Below, piece after piece: positions 34,707-44,876 of a stretch of 64,000 bases of DNA. This stretch comes from Marinilabiliales bacterium. Its GTDB lineage: Bacteria; Bacteroidota; Bacteroidia; Bacteroidales; SZUA-534. Positions within the stretch are counted from its first letter, which is position 1. Each line of letters opens with the position of its first letter. Below the pieces are notes generated by a model, which did no database searches, was not told the origin of the DNA, and saw only the letters and a list, made by a program, of their open reading frames with translations. The stretch spans positions 310,001-374,000 of the forward strand of contig DOTG01000041.1 of NCBI GenBank assembly GCA_003512955.1, read 5' to 3'. The position numbers and the translations under genes are program-made.

Positions 34707-37253
34707 TTAAAATGTAAACCGGTACGATACCGATGGTACAAATTGATACAAATAAAAATACCCAGGTTTCAACACTTGATCGCCTAAGATATCATTCTCA
34801 TCAGGAATAAAGTAGCTGATTCCCAGAGCATTCTTCCTAAAATATACATTATAGATGGCAAAGTTCCAATAACTTTTCCATTTTCTGGAATCATTTTTCT
34901 TTGAAGCAATATCCACACTTAAGTCGAGCCTGTGATATGGGGGAAGCTTTTTAGAATTGATATTGTTTTCGTCAAATTGAAGATACGTTGCTCCATTTAC
35001 CTGATACTTGCCAGTAGCTGCCGTGTAAGGGATTCCAGATGCCAATACCCATGTGGCGGATATTGAAATGCGCGGATTTATTTGATAAACATTCGACAGG
35101 TTTATGGTGTGCTCCCTAGTGTGCGAAGCTGGATAGGTTTGATTGTTGTTCAGTCCGATGGTTTTCCATAGCGGGTGGCAAAAATCGTAAGAAATCATTC
35201 CCGAAAGGTTCTTATATTGATAAGCAACCAGCAACTCTGTTCCTAAGACTGTAGCACTTGACTTATAGAGATATTCTACCGGGTCCTCGGTATTCAGAAT
35301 CCTCCGATCCTGCATGTTTTCAATCAGGTTTTCCATGGTGCGGAAATAGGTCTCTGAATTGATGCTAAAGTTTTTATCGGATTTGTAAAAGACACCCAAG
35401 GTCATGTTTTCGCTAATCTGTGGTTGAAACTCCTCATTTGCAATAATCCAGCGGCTGGTAGAAACACCTACAGCACTAATCGGCAATTGATGCAAAGGTT
35501 GAACCTGTTTACTATAACTGGCTTTTACGGTGGTTTTTGGGCTCATGGCGACACTGAACCGGATTTGGGGTTCCACCAGCCAATCCCTGATGCCAATTAA
35601 TGAATCTGTGAATGGGTCCGTATCCATATAAGTCAATCTAATACCGGCATCAATACTGAATTTATCTTGCACATTGGTTTGTTGCATTACATAAAAACTA
35701 TTTAACCACATCTGTTCCAACGACGATTTGTAACGGGTATAAATATCTTCCTCTGTTTCAGATATTAAGGTATAAGGGTTGATGTTAAATAGGTTGCTCG
35801 AATAGCCAAACATAAATTTCATCAAGTTGGTATAATAATAGGTCAGGTCACTTTTGAATTTGAAGTTGGTAACCGTCGATTTCCAGTACAAAAGATTTTT
35901 TGCCTCCTTGGTTCCTTGCCGCATCTGGGTTTGGCTTGCGATGAACGAAATATTCGAAAATAAATTAGTACTATAAAGATGGTTCCACCGTAAAGTCCCT
36001 AAGTGGTTGGTCCTGCTTGATTGCTGGTATTGTGAAAAAAAATCGGAACCTGAATACCCGGAAAGAAACAGTCGGTTGGCATCGTTGAATTTATAGTTCA
36101 GTTTTAGATTGGCATCGTAAAAATAAAATTGGATGTTTTTTAAATCAGTATCTGTTGCAAAAAACTTGGCCAAACGATCAACATAAGTTCTCCGGAATGC
36201 TAAAAGCATCGATGACTCCTCCTTTTTTAAGGGGCCTTCCACCAACCCTCTGGCTGAAATTATCCCGATTCCACCATTTAAATGCCATTGCTGGTTGTTT
36301 CCTTCCCGCAACCTCACATCAATCAACGACGATAATGAAGCCCCCTCACTTACCGGAATATCTCCTTTATAAACAGTCACATTGTTAACCACATCAGGGT
36401 TAAAGATGGAAAAAAATCCTCCAAAATGCGAAGCATTATAAACATTGGCTTCATCCATAATAAAGGTAGTCTGGTCCGTTCCACCGCCCCTCACATTGAT
36501 GCTGCTGGTTGAAAGCTCGTTGGTTTGGATACCTGGCAAAACAGACAAATTGCGTAGCGCATCGTTTTCACCAAAAAGACCAGGCAGTTCTTGAAGTTTT
36601 GAAATATCTATTTTTACCAAATTGGTTAAGGTAGATTCCAAAAACAGGCTTTTGGGGCGCGCATTAACTGTAATTTCCTGAATATCATAATCCTTAGGCT
36701 GAAGCTTGATGGTAAGATTTTGACTCACCAAGAAGTTCAATTCCAAACCTTTTGGCTCGTAACCAATATTATAGAAGCTAATTTTTTGTTTGCCTGATGG
36801 GACTTTTATCGAGAAAAAGCCATACGCATTCGTGATGGTACCCATTTTTAATGATTCAATATAAACGGCTGCCCCAATAATATCTTCCGAGTTATCTGAG
36901 TTCTTGACAGTTCCAGTAACAGTAATCCAATGAATGGTTGGTTTTTTTCGGTACAGAACTATGGTATTCCCCAACTGTCGGAAGCCTATGAGTTGTGGTT
37001 CAAAAACATCCTTCAGGATTGCATTAAGGGGAACTTGACGGTATTCAATTCTAGGGAGGAGGGTATCCGAAAATATATTGTCGGAGTATGAAAAATGTAG
37101 CCCTAACTCCTTTTCAAGGGTCTTAATAAAATCCTTTTGAGTGGTATTAGTTATTAAAATGGTAATTTTAGTTTGGAGCAAATCACTCTGCGACCAAACT
37201 TTAGGAATGGATAGAAAGAAAAGGATGATTAAAATAAACTTGCAGGCTCTCAT
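34707..37253 (-). CDS. TonB-dependent receptor with STN domain
   Basis: 848 residues. Signal peptide 1-21, STN (secretin/TonB short N-terminal) domain about 45-95, carboxypeptidase-regulatory-like beta sandwich about 115-195, plug about 215-320 with LPGLFGENDALRNL and NVRGGGTDQTTFIMDEA, then a 22-strand outer-membrane barrel ending YRFTF. The STN domain implies surface signalling to FecR and the ECF sigma factor upstream in the same operon. A substrate cannot be predicted; the STN-plus-DUF4249 combination occurs in both iron and peptide or glycan uptake loci. Confidence 0.95.
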   Translation of the reverse strand: MRACKFILIILFFLSIPKVWSQSDLLQTKITILITNTTQKDFIKTLEKELGLHFSYSDNIFSDTLLPRIEYRQVPLNAILKDVFEPQLIGFRQLGNTIVLYRKKPTIHWITVTGTVKNSDNSEDIIGAAVYIESLKMGTITNAYGFFSIKVPSGKQKISFYNIGYEPKGLELNFLVSQNLTIKLQPKDYDIQEITVNARPKSLFLESTLTNLVKIDISKLQELPGLFGENDALRNLSVLPGIQTNELSTSSINVRGGGTDQTTFIMDEANVYNASHFGGFFSIFNPDVVNNVTVYKGDIPVSEGASLSSLIDVRLREGNNQQWHLNGGIGIISARGLVEGPLKKEESSMLLAFRRTYVDRLAKFFATDTDLKNIQFYFYDANLKLNYKFNDANRLFLSGYSGSDFFSQYQQSSRTNHLGTLRWNHLYSTNLFSNISFIASQTQMRQGTKEAKNLLYWKSTVTNFKFKSDLTYYYTNLMKFMFGYSSNLFNINPYTLISETEEDIYTRYKSSLEQMWLNSFYVMQQTNVQDKFSIDAGIRLTYMDTDPFTDSLIGIRDWLVEPQIRFSVAMSPKTTVKASYSKQVQPLHQLPISAVGVSTSRWIIANEEFQPQISENMTLGVFYKSDKNFSINSETYFRTMENLIENMQDRRILNTEDPVEYLYKSSATVLGTELLVAYQYKNLSGMISYDFCHPLWKTIGLNNNQTYPASHTREHTINLSNVYQINPRISISATWVLASGIPYTAATGKYQVNGATYLQFDENNINSKKLPPYHRLDLSVDIASKKNDSRKWKSYWNFAIYNVYFRKNALGISYFIPDENDILGDQVLKPGYFYLYQFVPSVSYRFTF

Positions 37254-37351
37254 GCACCAAAAATAGGTTTTTTAACAAAACCTTAAACATGAGAAGTCCA
37301 AAATTATTGTTTGATAATAAAAATAGGGGAATTTTTTCAGAAAATACACAA

Positions 37352-38323
37352 TTAGCGTAATGCTTTTTCTTTAATTATGAAGGTGACCGAATTTTTCGAG
37401 ATTTTATATTCCCAGCCCATGGCCAGCGCCAAAACCTCTGCTACCTGTTGGTCGGTTGGGTTAGAAAAGGTTCCGCTATATCTAACATTGTCGGTATTTT
37501 TTGGTAAAACCACCTCTTTACCAATAAATGAACTTAATTGATCCGCTACTTCGGTAATAGGTGTATTGTCAAAAGTAAAGTTCATGGTTTTCCATGAATC
37601 GGCATTCACGTTCATTTTTGAAACAGCAGAAAGGTGGTTGTTGGCCGCAGAATAAACAATGTGCTCCCCTTTTTTAACTAATACGGGTTCTTCTGACTTT
37701 GGAGTTCTGAAACTAACCGTTCCGGTAAATACATCGAGGTGGTTCTCCGTGGCTGTAACTTTAAAGTTGAAGCTTGTTCCTAACACTTTTACTTCTGTTC
37801 CTGATAGGGTTGAAACAACAAATGGGTGTTCGGTATCTTTGGTTATCTCAAAAAATGCTTCCCCATTTAGATTGACAATTCTATTTTCTGAATTGAAATT
37901 TTTATCTAATGTAAGAATTGTATTGCGGTTGAGAACAACGTTTGAGTTATCGGGAAGTTGTAATTGCTGAATAGTGTTTGTTGTTTGGTAAACTTTGTTG
38001 GATTGAAAAAATGTCTGGGTAATGCTCCAAATACCAAATGCTAAAATAAGTGATGCTGCTACGGCGCTTGTTGTATAATAAAGCCTATGGATCGGTCTTT
38101 TGGCAGGTACTGCAAGCCTTTCTTTAAAAAGAAACCATTCGGAATTTACATCAGGCTTCAGTTCGAATGAAAGTTTTCCGGTTGTTTTCCAAATTTTTTG
38201 ATAATCATTATATAATTCCAGATTTTCAGCATCCAATAACCAGTCGCTTAGCTTAGTTTCCTCAGCTAACGTCAGGTTTTGACCTGAAATCTTTTTAAAT
38301 AATATATCAAAAATAGCTTCCAC
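37352..38323 (-). CDS. FecR-type anti-sigma factor
   Basis: 323 residues, inner-membrane regulator that holds the ECF sigma factor and senses the receptor STN domain. N-terminal cytosolic part (1-80) with a DUF4880-like LSDWLLDAENL region, one TM (about 88-105), FecR domain (about 115-210) and a C-terminal DUF4974-type domain (about 250-320). Start is GTG at 38323, as no ATG lies between it and the sigma stop 14 nt upstream. Confidence 0.93.
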   Translation of the reverse strand: MEAIFDILFKKISGQNLTLAEETKLSDWLLDAENLELYNDYQKIWKTTGKLSFELKPDVNSEWFLFKERLAVPAKRPIHRLYYTTSAVAASLILAFGIWSITQTFFQSNKVYQTTNTIQQLQLPDNSNVVLNRNTILTLDKNFNSENRIVNLNGEAFFEITKDTEHPFVVSTLSGTEVKVLGTSFNFKVTATENHLDVFTGTVSFRTPKSEEPVLVKKGEHIVYSAANNHLSAVSKMNVNADSWKTMNFTFDNTPITEVADQLSSFIGKEVVLPKNTDNVRYSGTFSNPTDQQVAEVLALAMGWEYKISKNSVTFIIKEKALR

Positions 38324-38337
38324 TTTTAAAAAATTAT

Positions 38338-38901
38338 CTATGAATAGAACAGGTGAATGGTACTTAACCCTACCTCAAAAAATAAAAATAATCCAAAGGC
38401 ATCGATATAAGGTTTTAATGAAACCCGTAAATCTCTCAAAGCTTTACTAATGTGTTTTTCAACGGCTTTGATACTAATATCCAAATGCTCGGCGATTTCT
38501 TTATTGCTCATATCAGAATACCGGCTCAACGAAAATACCAATTGGCATTTTTCGGGTAAAGCCTCAATGGCTTTTTTAATTGCCGTTTCAACCTCGTCTT
38601 TTAAATAATCGCTCGTAGGTTGGGTTTGCTGGCTGTGCAATGTCGATTCGCTAAGCAGATTCTCAGAAACGGTGCGTTGTTTTTTTTCGATAAAATTTAA
38701 TGAGGTATTGATAACTGAGCGGTGCAAATAAGATTTGATATTTTGATCCACAGATACCTCCTCCTTCAAGTTCCAAAGTTTTATAAAGACCTGTTGCACC
38801 ACATCACGGGCATCATCCGGATCTTTAACCACCGAATTGGCCACATTGATTAAAGTTGGAAAATAGGTTTTAAAAAGGTTTTCAAATTGTGGTTCTGTCA
38901 T
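38338..38901 (-). CDS. ECF RNA polymerase sigma factor, FecI/RpoE type
   Basis: 187 residues. Sigma region 2 (about 10-80) contains DARDVVQQVFIKLWN; region 4 (about 115-165) contains the helix-turn-helix SNKEIAEHLDISIKAVEKHI. It directs transcription of the receptor operon upon signal from FecR. A C-terminal tail with FGLFLFF is more hydrophobic than usual. A near-perfect promoter precedes it, so the operon is probably also transcribed by the main sigma factor. Confidence 0.95.
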   Translation of the reverse strand: MTEPQFENLFKTYFPTLINVANSVVKDPDDARDVVQQVFIKLWNLKEEVSVDQNIKSYLHRSVINTSLNFIEKKQRTVSENLLSESTLHSQQTQPTSDYLKDEVETAIKKAIEALPEKCQLVFSLSRYSDMSNKEIAEHLDISIKAVEKHISKALRDLRVSLKPYIDAFGLFLFFEVGLSTIHLFYS

Positions 38902-38920
38902 GTAACAAAATATCTGGCTT

Positions 38921-38952
38921 CAAAAGTAAGTTTCCCAACCAATTTGCACAAA
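38921..38952 (-). promoter_or_regulatory. Promoter of the ECF sigma / TonB receptor operon
   Basis: On the minus strand TTTG (38949-38952), a 20-bp spacer and TACTTTTG (38921-38928) match the Bacteroidota -33/-7 consensus. The ATG is 20 bp downstream. Confidence 0.7.
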
Positions 38953-39057
38953 CATTTTAAATAAAAAACTGTTTGGTGTAACCAAAGAGTTATGGGTGCG
39001 TCCTTTTCCGTGTCAATAAACCTTTAACAATTAACTTCCACTTTAAAATTGAGAACA

Positions 39058-41058
39058 ATGAAAAAAAATCCTTTAAAAATCGGTTTTGTCGCATTTTTAG
39101 TAACTTTTACACTTATGGGTAACGCGCAACAACCAGAAGCATTGCCTGGTAACACTTCACTTCCTTCGTCGAACGAAGATTTAGAAAAACTGGCTGCATT
39201 GGAAAAAGGTAATTTTAAATACTCGGTTGCCTCTTATTTTGCCAAACCGGTGAAAAGCGAATTTCAGTTTTCACCCAAAGGCCAGTACCTTTCCTACAGA
39301 GAGAAGGATGAAAACGGGAAGCGCCATGTGTATGTTAAAAATACCATGAACGATGTGGTAACCAAAGTTATCACCGAGTCAGATGAACTCATCCGTGGGT
39401 ATGGTTGGGTAAACGACAACCGATTGATTTATGTGAAAGATCAGGGAGGTAACGAAAATTACCAGCTGTTTGCCGTTGATGTTGATGGTAAGAACGAAAA
39501 GGCTCTGACTCCTTATGAGAATGTTAAAGTTTCTATTTTGGAAATGCTCAAAGAACAACCTGATTTTATCATTATTCAAATGAATAAGGAAAACCCGGAA
39601 GTTTTTGAACCTTACAAAATAAATGTGAACACCGGTGAGTTGCAGAAACTTTATGAGAATAAGGATTTGAATAGCCCCATCATGGGTTACGATTTCGATA
39701 AAGATGGCAACCTCAGGGCGCTTACCCGTCAAGTAAATGGTACCGAAATGGAACTATTGTACCAAACCTCACCCGATAAAGAGTTTGAGGTAGTTGAACA
39801 TTACGATTGGAGGGGTAGCTTTTCCATCATGGGATTCATCTATGAAAAAGGACAGGAACATATTGCCTACGTAGGTACAAACCTTGGAGGAGACAAGCAA
39901 GTTATTGCCAAGTATGATTTAACCAATAAAAAACAATTGGAAGTAGTTTTTGAGAATAAAGATTTTGATGCCAACACCATGCGCCGTTCTCGTAAAAGAA
40001 ACTGGGAGATAGATTATTATGCTTTTGAAGGAGAAAGGTATCAAATTCAACCTGTTAGCGATTTCTACAAAAACTTGCACCAAAAATTCACCAAACAATT
40101 CACAGGTAAAGACTTTTGGGTAACCGACTACACCGATGACGAAGACAAATACTTATTGTATGTAACCAGTGACAGACTTTATGGTGAATACCATATTTAC
40201 GATGTTGCAAAAGATGAGTTCAAATTGATGGTAACCCTTATGCCTGAGTTAAATGAAAAGGATATGGCAGAAATGCGGCCCATTCAATTTAAGAGCCGCG
40301 ATGGTTTTTTAGTACATGGATATATTACGTTGCCAGAGAATGCAGTGAAGGGAGAAAAAGTGCCCCTTATTGTGAATCCTCATGGCGGACCTTATGGAGT
40401 GCGCGATTCCTGGGGATTTAATCCTGAAACACAGCTGTTTGCCAGTAGAGGTTATGCTACGCTTCAGGTCAATTATCGCGGTTCGGGTGGATATGGAAAA
40501 GAATTTTATTTGGCCGGTAGTAAACAAATCGGACGGAATATGTTGAACGATTTGGAAGATGGAGTCAACTATTGTATTGAACAAGGCTGGGCCGATAAAA
40601 ACAAAATTGCCGTTTATGGAGCCAGTTATGGAGGTTTAGCAACGCTGGGCAGCTTGATAAAAACACCTGATTTATATGTTTGCGGCGTTGATTATGTAGG
40701 GGTTTCAAACCTCTTTACCTTTGTGAATTCTTTCCCAGCCTATTGGCGTCCGTATATGGCTCAGTTCTATGCCCAATGGTACGATCCGGAAAATCCTGAG
40801 GAAAAGAAAATAATGGAAGAAGTTTCTCCCGCGTTAAGGGCAACCGAAATAACCAAGCCACTCTTTGTTATTCAAGGAGCCAATGATCCACGGGTTAATA
40901 TCAACGAATCGGACCAAATTGTGACTACCCTCAGAGGAAACGGTAAGGATGTACCTTACCTGGTGAAATACAACGAGGGACATGGTTTTTACCATGAGGA
41001 AAATACCCTGGAACTTTATAAATACATGATGGGATTCTTTGCCAAGTATTTAAAATAG
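39058..41058 (+). CDS. S9 family prolyl oligopeptidase-type peptidase, secreted
   Basis: Serine peptidase that cleaves short peptides, often after Pro or acyl groups. About 666 residues. A signal peptide (about 1-26) ends near MGNAQ; a seven-bladed beta-propeller (about 60-400) gates the alpha/beta-hydrolase domain (about 410-660). The catalytic Ser is in GASYGG (near 523), the Asp in GANDPRV (near 609) and the His in EGHGF (near 642), all intact. Start chosen at ATG 39058 over an in-frame TTG. Likely used for periplasmic or external peptide digestion. It has its own terminator. Confidence 0.95.
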   Translation: MKKNPLKIGFVAFLVTFTLMGNAQQPEALPGNTSLPSSNEDLEKLAALEKGNFKYSVASYFAKPVKSEFQFSPKGQYLSYREKDENGKRHVYVKNTMNDVVTKVITESDELIRGYGWVNDNRLIYVKDQGGNENYQLFAVDVDGKNEKALTPYENVKVSILEMLKEQPDFIIIQMNKENPEVFEPYKINVNTGELQKLYENKDLNSPIMGYDFDKDGNLRALTRQVNGTEMELLYQTSPDKEFEVVEHYDWRGSFSIMGFIYEKGQEHIAYVGTNLGGDKQVIAKYDLTNKKQLEVVFENKDFDANTMRRSRKRNWEIDYYAFEGERYQIQPVSDFYKNLHQKFTKQFTGKDFWVTDYTDDEDKYLLYVTSDRLYGEYHIYDVAKDEFKLMVTLMPELNEKDMAEMRPIQFKSRDGFLVHGYITLPENAVKGEKVPLIVNPHGGPYGVRDSWGFNPETQLFASRGYATLQVNYRGSGGYGKEFYLAGSKQIGRNMLNDLEDGVNYCIEQGWADKNKIAVYGASYGGLATLGSLIKTPDLYVCGVDYVGVSNLFTFVNSFPAYWRPYMAQFYAQWYDPENPEEKKIMEEVSPALRATEITKPLFVIQGANDPRVNINESDQIVTTLRGNGKDVPYLVKYNEGHGFYHEENTLELYKYMMGFFAKYLK

Positions 41059-41115
41059 AAAGGATTTATTGCTGGGGAATCTCATTTTGATAGATTCCAC
41101 GCATCTTTGAATCAT

Positions 41116-41165
41116 AAAAAATGGGAAATGGGGATTTTGAAAATCCCTCTTTCCCATTTTTGTTT
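41116..41165 (+). terminator. Terminator after the S9 peptidase
   Basis: A long stem (AAAAATGGGAAA with TTTCCCATTTTT, plus an inner GGGATTT/AAATCCC) followed by T-rich DNA. Confidence 0.85.
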
Positions 41166-41321
41166 TTAGTTCCAGCTATTAACTGTAAAATCAGATTCCC
41201 TTTTTTACTCAATGAAACGCCCGTTCCAAAATTATTTAGTGCAGAAAGAGGGGATTTATTACTTTAAAAATAGCCGTTCGGGTTAAATCATTAAATTTGT
41301 GTTTCAATTTAAAACCTAATT

Positions 41322-42368
41322 ATGTTTGATTTTTCTGATGTAAGTTTAAACCAGATTGTGGTGCATAACATTGGCAACCGGACCGAGGAGGAGGGAGTTA
41401 AGTTATCGAAAGGGGAAATGAATATTACCGATGCAACTGTTGAAGACATCTTGAAACAGTATTTTTTATCCACTTTTAAGAACGATTATTTTTATAGTTT
41501 CTCCCACGAGTCGGATATTCAATTGAACGAAGTATATAATTTTGCCCGGCAGATATTCGACGATCCTGCCAATTTTTACCAACAATCAGTAAATCTAGCC
41601 TACCATTTGTATAACAAATCGAACCACCCAAAAATAAAAACCGGCGAGTTTTACATCGTCCGTTTTTCCGATATTACTATTGATGATGAGTTGGTTGACG
41701 GCATCGGGTTGTTTAAATCGGAAACCAAAGATACCTACCTGAGGGTTTACCAAAAGAATGAAAATTTTGAGGTTGATTATGAAAGCGGCATCAATATTAA
41801 AAAACTGGATAAAGGATGTTTGATTTTCAATACTGAACGTGATTTGGGCTATAAAGTTTCTATTATCGATTCCACGAACCGTTCCAGTGAAGCGCTGTAT
41901 TGGCGCGACGAATTTTTGAATATCACTCCCCGCGAAAACGAGTTTTACCAGACCAACCAATTGCTCGATATGTGCAAAGGCTTTTCGGAGCAGGTACTCA
42001 CCACTCAAAACAATGTGGAAAAGCAGGAACAAGTTTCGTTTATTAAGCGGACAGAGGAGTACCTGACTAAGCACGACGATTTTGACAATGAGGAGTTTAA
42101 GCAAATGGTGATTGGCGATGAGCAAATTAGTCAGGCATTTGACGAATACAAACAGGAATTTGAACTAAAACGCGAACTCTCACCGGTCGATCACTTCGAG
42201 ATTTCAGAAAATGCCCTGAAAAAAGGGAAAAAATATTTTCGGAGCATCATCAAACTGGATAAAAACTTCCACATTTATGTGCATGCGAACCCCGATTTTA
42301 TTGAAACCGGATATGACAATTTGAAAGGACTGCGGTTTTACAAACTGTTCTTTCATGAAGAAAGTTAA
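41322..42368 (+). CDS. Nucleoid-associated protein, NdpA/YejK family
   Basis: 348 residues, family of 37-kDa nucleoid-associated proteins. It starts MFDFSDVSLNQIVVHNIGN, the classic family opening, and has the conserved acidic and aromatic blocks through the middle. No DNA-binding motif is obvious, but E. coli YejK localises to the nucleoid and interacts with topoisomerase. In Bacteroidota the gene often precedes a small helical protein, as here. A promoter-like TAAATTTG lies at 41292-41299. Confidence 0.9.
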   Translation: MFDFSDVSLNQIVVHNIGNRTEEEGVKLSKGEMNITDATVEDILKQYFLSTFKNDYFYSFSHESDIQLNEVYNFARQIFDDPANFYQQSVNLAYHLYNKSNHPKIKTGEFYIVRFSDITIDDELVDGIGLFKSETKDTYLRVYQKNENFEVDYESGINIKKLDKGCLIFNTERDLGYKVSIIDSTNRSSEALYWRDEFLNITPRENEFYQTNQLLDMCKGFSEQVLTTQNNVEKQEQVSFIKRTEEYLTKHDDFDNEEFKQMVIGDEQISQAFDEYKQEFELKRELSPVDHFEISENALKKGKKYFRSIIKLDKNFHIYVHANPDFIETGYDNLKGLRFYKLFFHEES

Positions 42369-42419
42369 ACCAGAAGAATTACTAAATAATACAAACAACT
42401 AACAATAAATAAGATAATT

Positions 42420-42701
42420 ATGGCAAACATTAGAAGTCTAAAAAAAGACATAAACTACGTATCATCGGAACTGGTGATCGAGTGTTTCACTTACAATTTT
42501 TTGATACCCGAAAAGAATCAGGATGAATTGGCTTCAATTATTGCCGATTCTATCAATATGAAACAAAATTTGGTACAACAAATTAATGAGGCAAAAAAGA
42601 ATGCTAAAACTCCTTTATCCCAACAAATGAAAACAGTGCGCAAGAATTTTCATGAGCAGGTAGAGGGTTTGGTAGGCCGGATTGCAAGCATTTCAAAATA
42701 A
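42420..42701 (+). CDS. Small helical protein, conserved hypothetical
   Basis: 93 residues, predicted all helical, charged, no signal peptide. It opens MANIRSLKKDINYVSSE. I recognise the sequence type as a conserved Bacteroidota hypothetical protein but know no function. It starts 51 bp after the NdpA-like gene, same strand, and is followed by a terminator, so the two form a small operon. Confidence 0.85.
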   Translation: MANIRSLKKDINYVSSELVIECFTYNFLIPEKNQDELASIIADSINMKQNLVQQINEAKKNAKTPLSQQMKTVRKNFHEQVEGLVGRIASISK

Positions 42702-42720
42702 TATCCGGGTTTTTATCTAC

Positions 42721-42758
42721 AAAAGAGGTTTTCATAGCATGCTATGGGGACCTTTTTT
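42721..42758 (+). terminator. Terminator after the small helical protein gene
   Basis: A 12-bp stem (GGTTTTCATAGC with GCTATGGGGACC, three G.U pairs) followed by six T. Confidence 0.8.
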
Positions 42759-42849
42759 ACTTCAATGGACTTTAAAAATGAAAAATGACTTCTCTGATGA
42801 GTGAAGAAGTGTTACTCATTTGGAATTACAAACAATTTTTTGACGGTAT

Positions 42850-42882
42850 TTTGCTTAATAACAAACATTAATTCTAATTTTG
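42850..42882 (+). promoter_or_regulatory. Promoter of thrS-infC-rpmI-rplT
   Basis: TTTG (42850-42853), a 21-bp spacer and TAATTTTG (42875-42882) fit the Bacteroidota consensus; the ATG of thrS is 30 bp downstream. Confidence 0.65.
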
Positions 42883-42912
42883 CAACCTTGTAATTTAGAA
42901 AATAATACTATA

Positions 42913-44853
42913 ATGATAAAAATAACCCTTCCTGATCAAAGTGTCAGGGAATATGCTTCGGGGATTACCGGAATGGATATTGCCCAAAGTATCAGTCCCC
43001 GATTGGCCAAAGAGGTTTTATCAATTACCGTGAATGGTGATGTTTGGGATTTGAGCAGGCCAATCAATCATGATGCCTCTATTAAATTGCACAAATGGGA
43101 TGATGCCGAAGGAAAGCATGCTTTTTGGCATTCGTCGGCTCACCTTATGGCAGAAGCTTTGCAGGAGTTATATCCTGGTGTGAAGTTTGGAATAGGCCCA
43201 GCCATTGAAAACGGGTTTTATTATGATGTGGATTTGGGCGATGGAAAAACCATTTCAGATGCCGACTTTATTACCATTGAAAATAAGATGCAGGAATTAG
43301 CATCGCGAAAGCTTGATTATAAAAGGACCGAAGTGGCCAAAAATCAGGCTTTGGAATTCTTTGCCAGGAAAAAGGAAGAATATAAAGTGGAATTAATCAA
43401 CGACCTGGAAGATGGGACCATTAGCTTTTACGAACAGGGAAATTTTACCGATTTATGCCGTGGACCACACCTTCCGAACACAGAATTTATAAAAGCCTCT
43501 AAAATATTAAGTGTTGCGGGTGCTTACTGGCGAGGCGACGAAAAGCGCAAACAGCTTACCCGTGTGTATGGGATTACGTTTCCCAAAAAATCGATGCTCG
43601 ATGAATATATTGTGCTGCTAGAAGAAGCAAAAAAACGCGATCACCGTCGGTTGGGAAAAGAAATGGAGCTGTTTACCTTTTCACAACGGGTAGGACAAGG
43701 TTTGCCCTTGTGGTTGCCAAAGGGAGCTCAATTAAGGGAACGTTTGGAAAACTTTTTAAAACGGGTTCAACGTGGTTATGGTTATGAACCTGTGATTACC
43801 CCGCATATCGGACAAAAGGAACTGTATGTAACTTCGGGTCATTATGCAAAATATGGAGCCGACTCTTTTCAACCTATCCACACACCTGCCGAAGGAGAGG
43901 AGTTTTTGTTAAAGCCCATGAACTGTCCTCATCATTGCGAGATTTATCGGTTCAAACCCCGTTCGTACAAAGATTTGCCATTACGTTTTGCCGAATTTGG
44001 AACAGTCTATCGTTATGAGCAGAGTGGTGAGCTGCATGGGTTAACAAGGGTTCGTGGGTTCACTCAGGACGATGCCCATATTTTTTGCCGTCCCGACCAA
44101 TTGAAAGAAGAATTTATCAAAGTGATTGATATTGTGTTATATATTTTCAAAACCCTGGAGTTTAATGAATTTACCGCACAAATATCTTTACGCGATCCTA
44201 ACAACAAGGAAAAATATATTGGTAGTGACGAAAATTGGGAAAAAGCAGAACGTGCCATTATTGAAGCCAGTGAGGAGAAAGGATTAAAAACAACCGTGGA
44301 ACTGGGCGAAGCTGCTTTCTATGGGCCCAAGCTCGATTTTATGGTCCGTGATGCCATTGGCCGCAAATGGCAGTTAGGAACCATTCAGGTGGATTACAAC
44401 CTACCCGAACGTTTTGATTTGGAATATATTGGAAACGATGACAAACGCCACCGCCCGGTGATGATTCACCGTGCCCCATTTGGTTCTATGGAACGGTTTG
44501 TAGCAGTGCTCATTGAACATACCGGAGGGAAATTCCCGTTATGGCTTACACCTGAGCAAGCAGTAGTGTTGCCAATCAGCGAAAAATATAACGATTTTGC
44601 TAAAAAAGTTTCAAATATTCTAAATAATTCCGATATTCGCACCGCAATTGACGACCGGAACGAAAAGATAGGCAGAAAGATACGTGATAACGAGTTAAAA
44701 CGTATTCCTTACTTGCTTATTGTTGGTGAAAAAGAATTTGAAACCAATACTATTTCTGTCCGTAAGCAAGGCGATGGCGATAAAGGCTCCATGAGTATTG
44801 AGGATTTTGCTGCCATGATTACTAAAGAAATTGACGAGTTAATAAAGTATTAA
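42913..44853 (+). CDS. thrS: Threonyl-tRNA synthetase
   Basis: Charges tRNA-Thr with threonine. About 646 residues, normal length. TGS domain (about 1-60), editing domain with HSSAHLMAEAL (HxxxH) and the later CRGPHLP, class II catalytic core with the zinc Cys/His in MNCPHHCE, motif 2 FGTVYRYEQSGEL and motif 3 HRAPFGSMERF, and the C-terminal anticodon domain (about 545-640). A TTG upstream at 42880 is open, but ATG 42913 gives the usual N-terminus MIKITLPD. First gene of the thrS-infC-rpmI-rplT cluster, conserved in many bacteria. Confidence 0.98.
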   Translation: MIKITLPDQSVREYASGITGMDIAQSISPRLAKEVLSITVNGDVWDLSRPINHDASIKLHKWDDAEGKHAFWHSSAHLMAEALQELYPGVKFGIGPAIENGFYYDVDLGDGKTISDADFITIENKMQELASRKLDYKRTEVAKNQALEFFARKKEEYKVELINDLEDGTISFYEQGNFTDLCRGPHLPNTEFIKASKILSVAGAYWRGDEKRKQLTRVYGITFPKKSMLDEYIVLLEEAKKRDHRRLGKEMELFTFSQRVGQGLPLWLPKGAQLRERLENFLKRVQRGYGYEPVITPHIGQKELYVTSGHYAKYGADSFQPIHTPAEGEEFLLKPMNCPHHCEIYRFKPRSYKDLPLRFAEFGTVYRYEQSGELHGLTRVRGFTQDDAHIFCRPDQLKEEFIKVIDIVLYIFKTLEFNEFTAQISLRDPNNKEKYIGSDENWEKAERAIIEASEEKGLKTTVELGEAAFYGPKLDFMVRDAIGRKWQLGTIQVDYNLPERFDLEYIGNDDKRHRPVMIHRAPFGSMERFVAVLIEHTGGKFPLWLTPEQAVVLPISEKYNDFAKKVSNILNNSDIRTAIDDRNEKIGRKIRDNELKRIPYLLIVGEKEFETNTISVRKQGDGDKGSMSIEDFAAMITKEIDELIKY

Positions 44854-44876
44854 TTAAAATTTAGGAGGACCAAGCC

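Noticed and set aside
41595..42125. 176-codon open frame on the minus strand within the NdpA-like gene
   Set aside because: Antisense to a well-supported family member; composition is that of a shadow frame.
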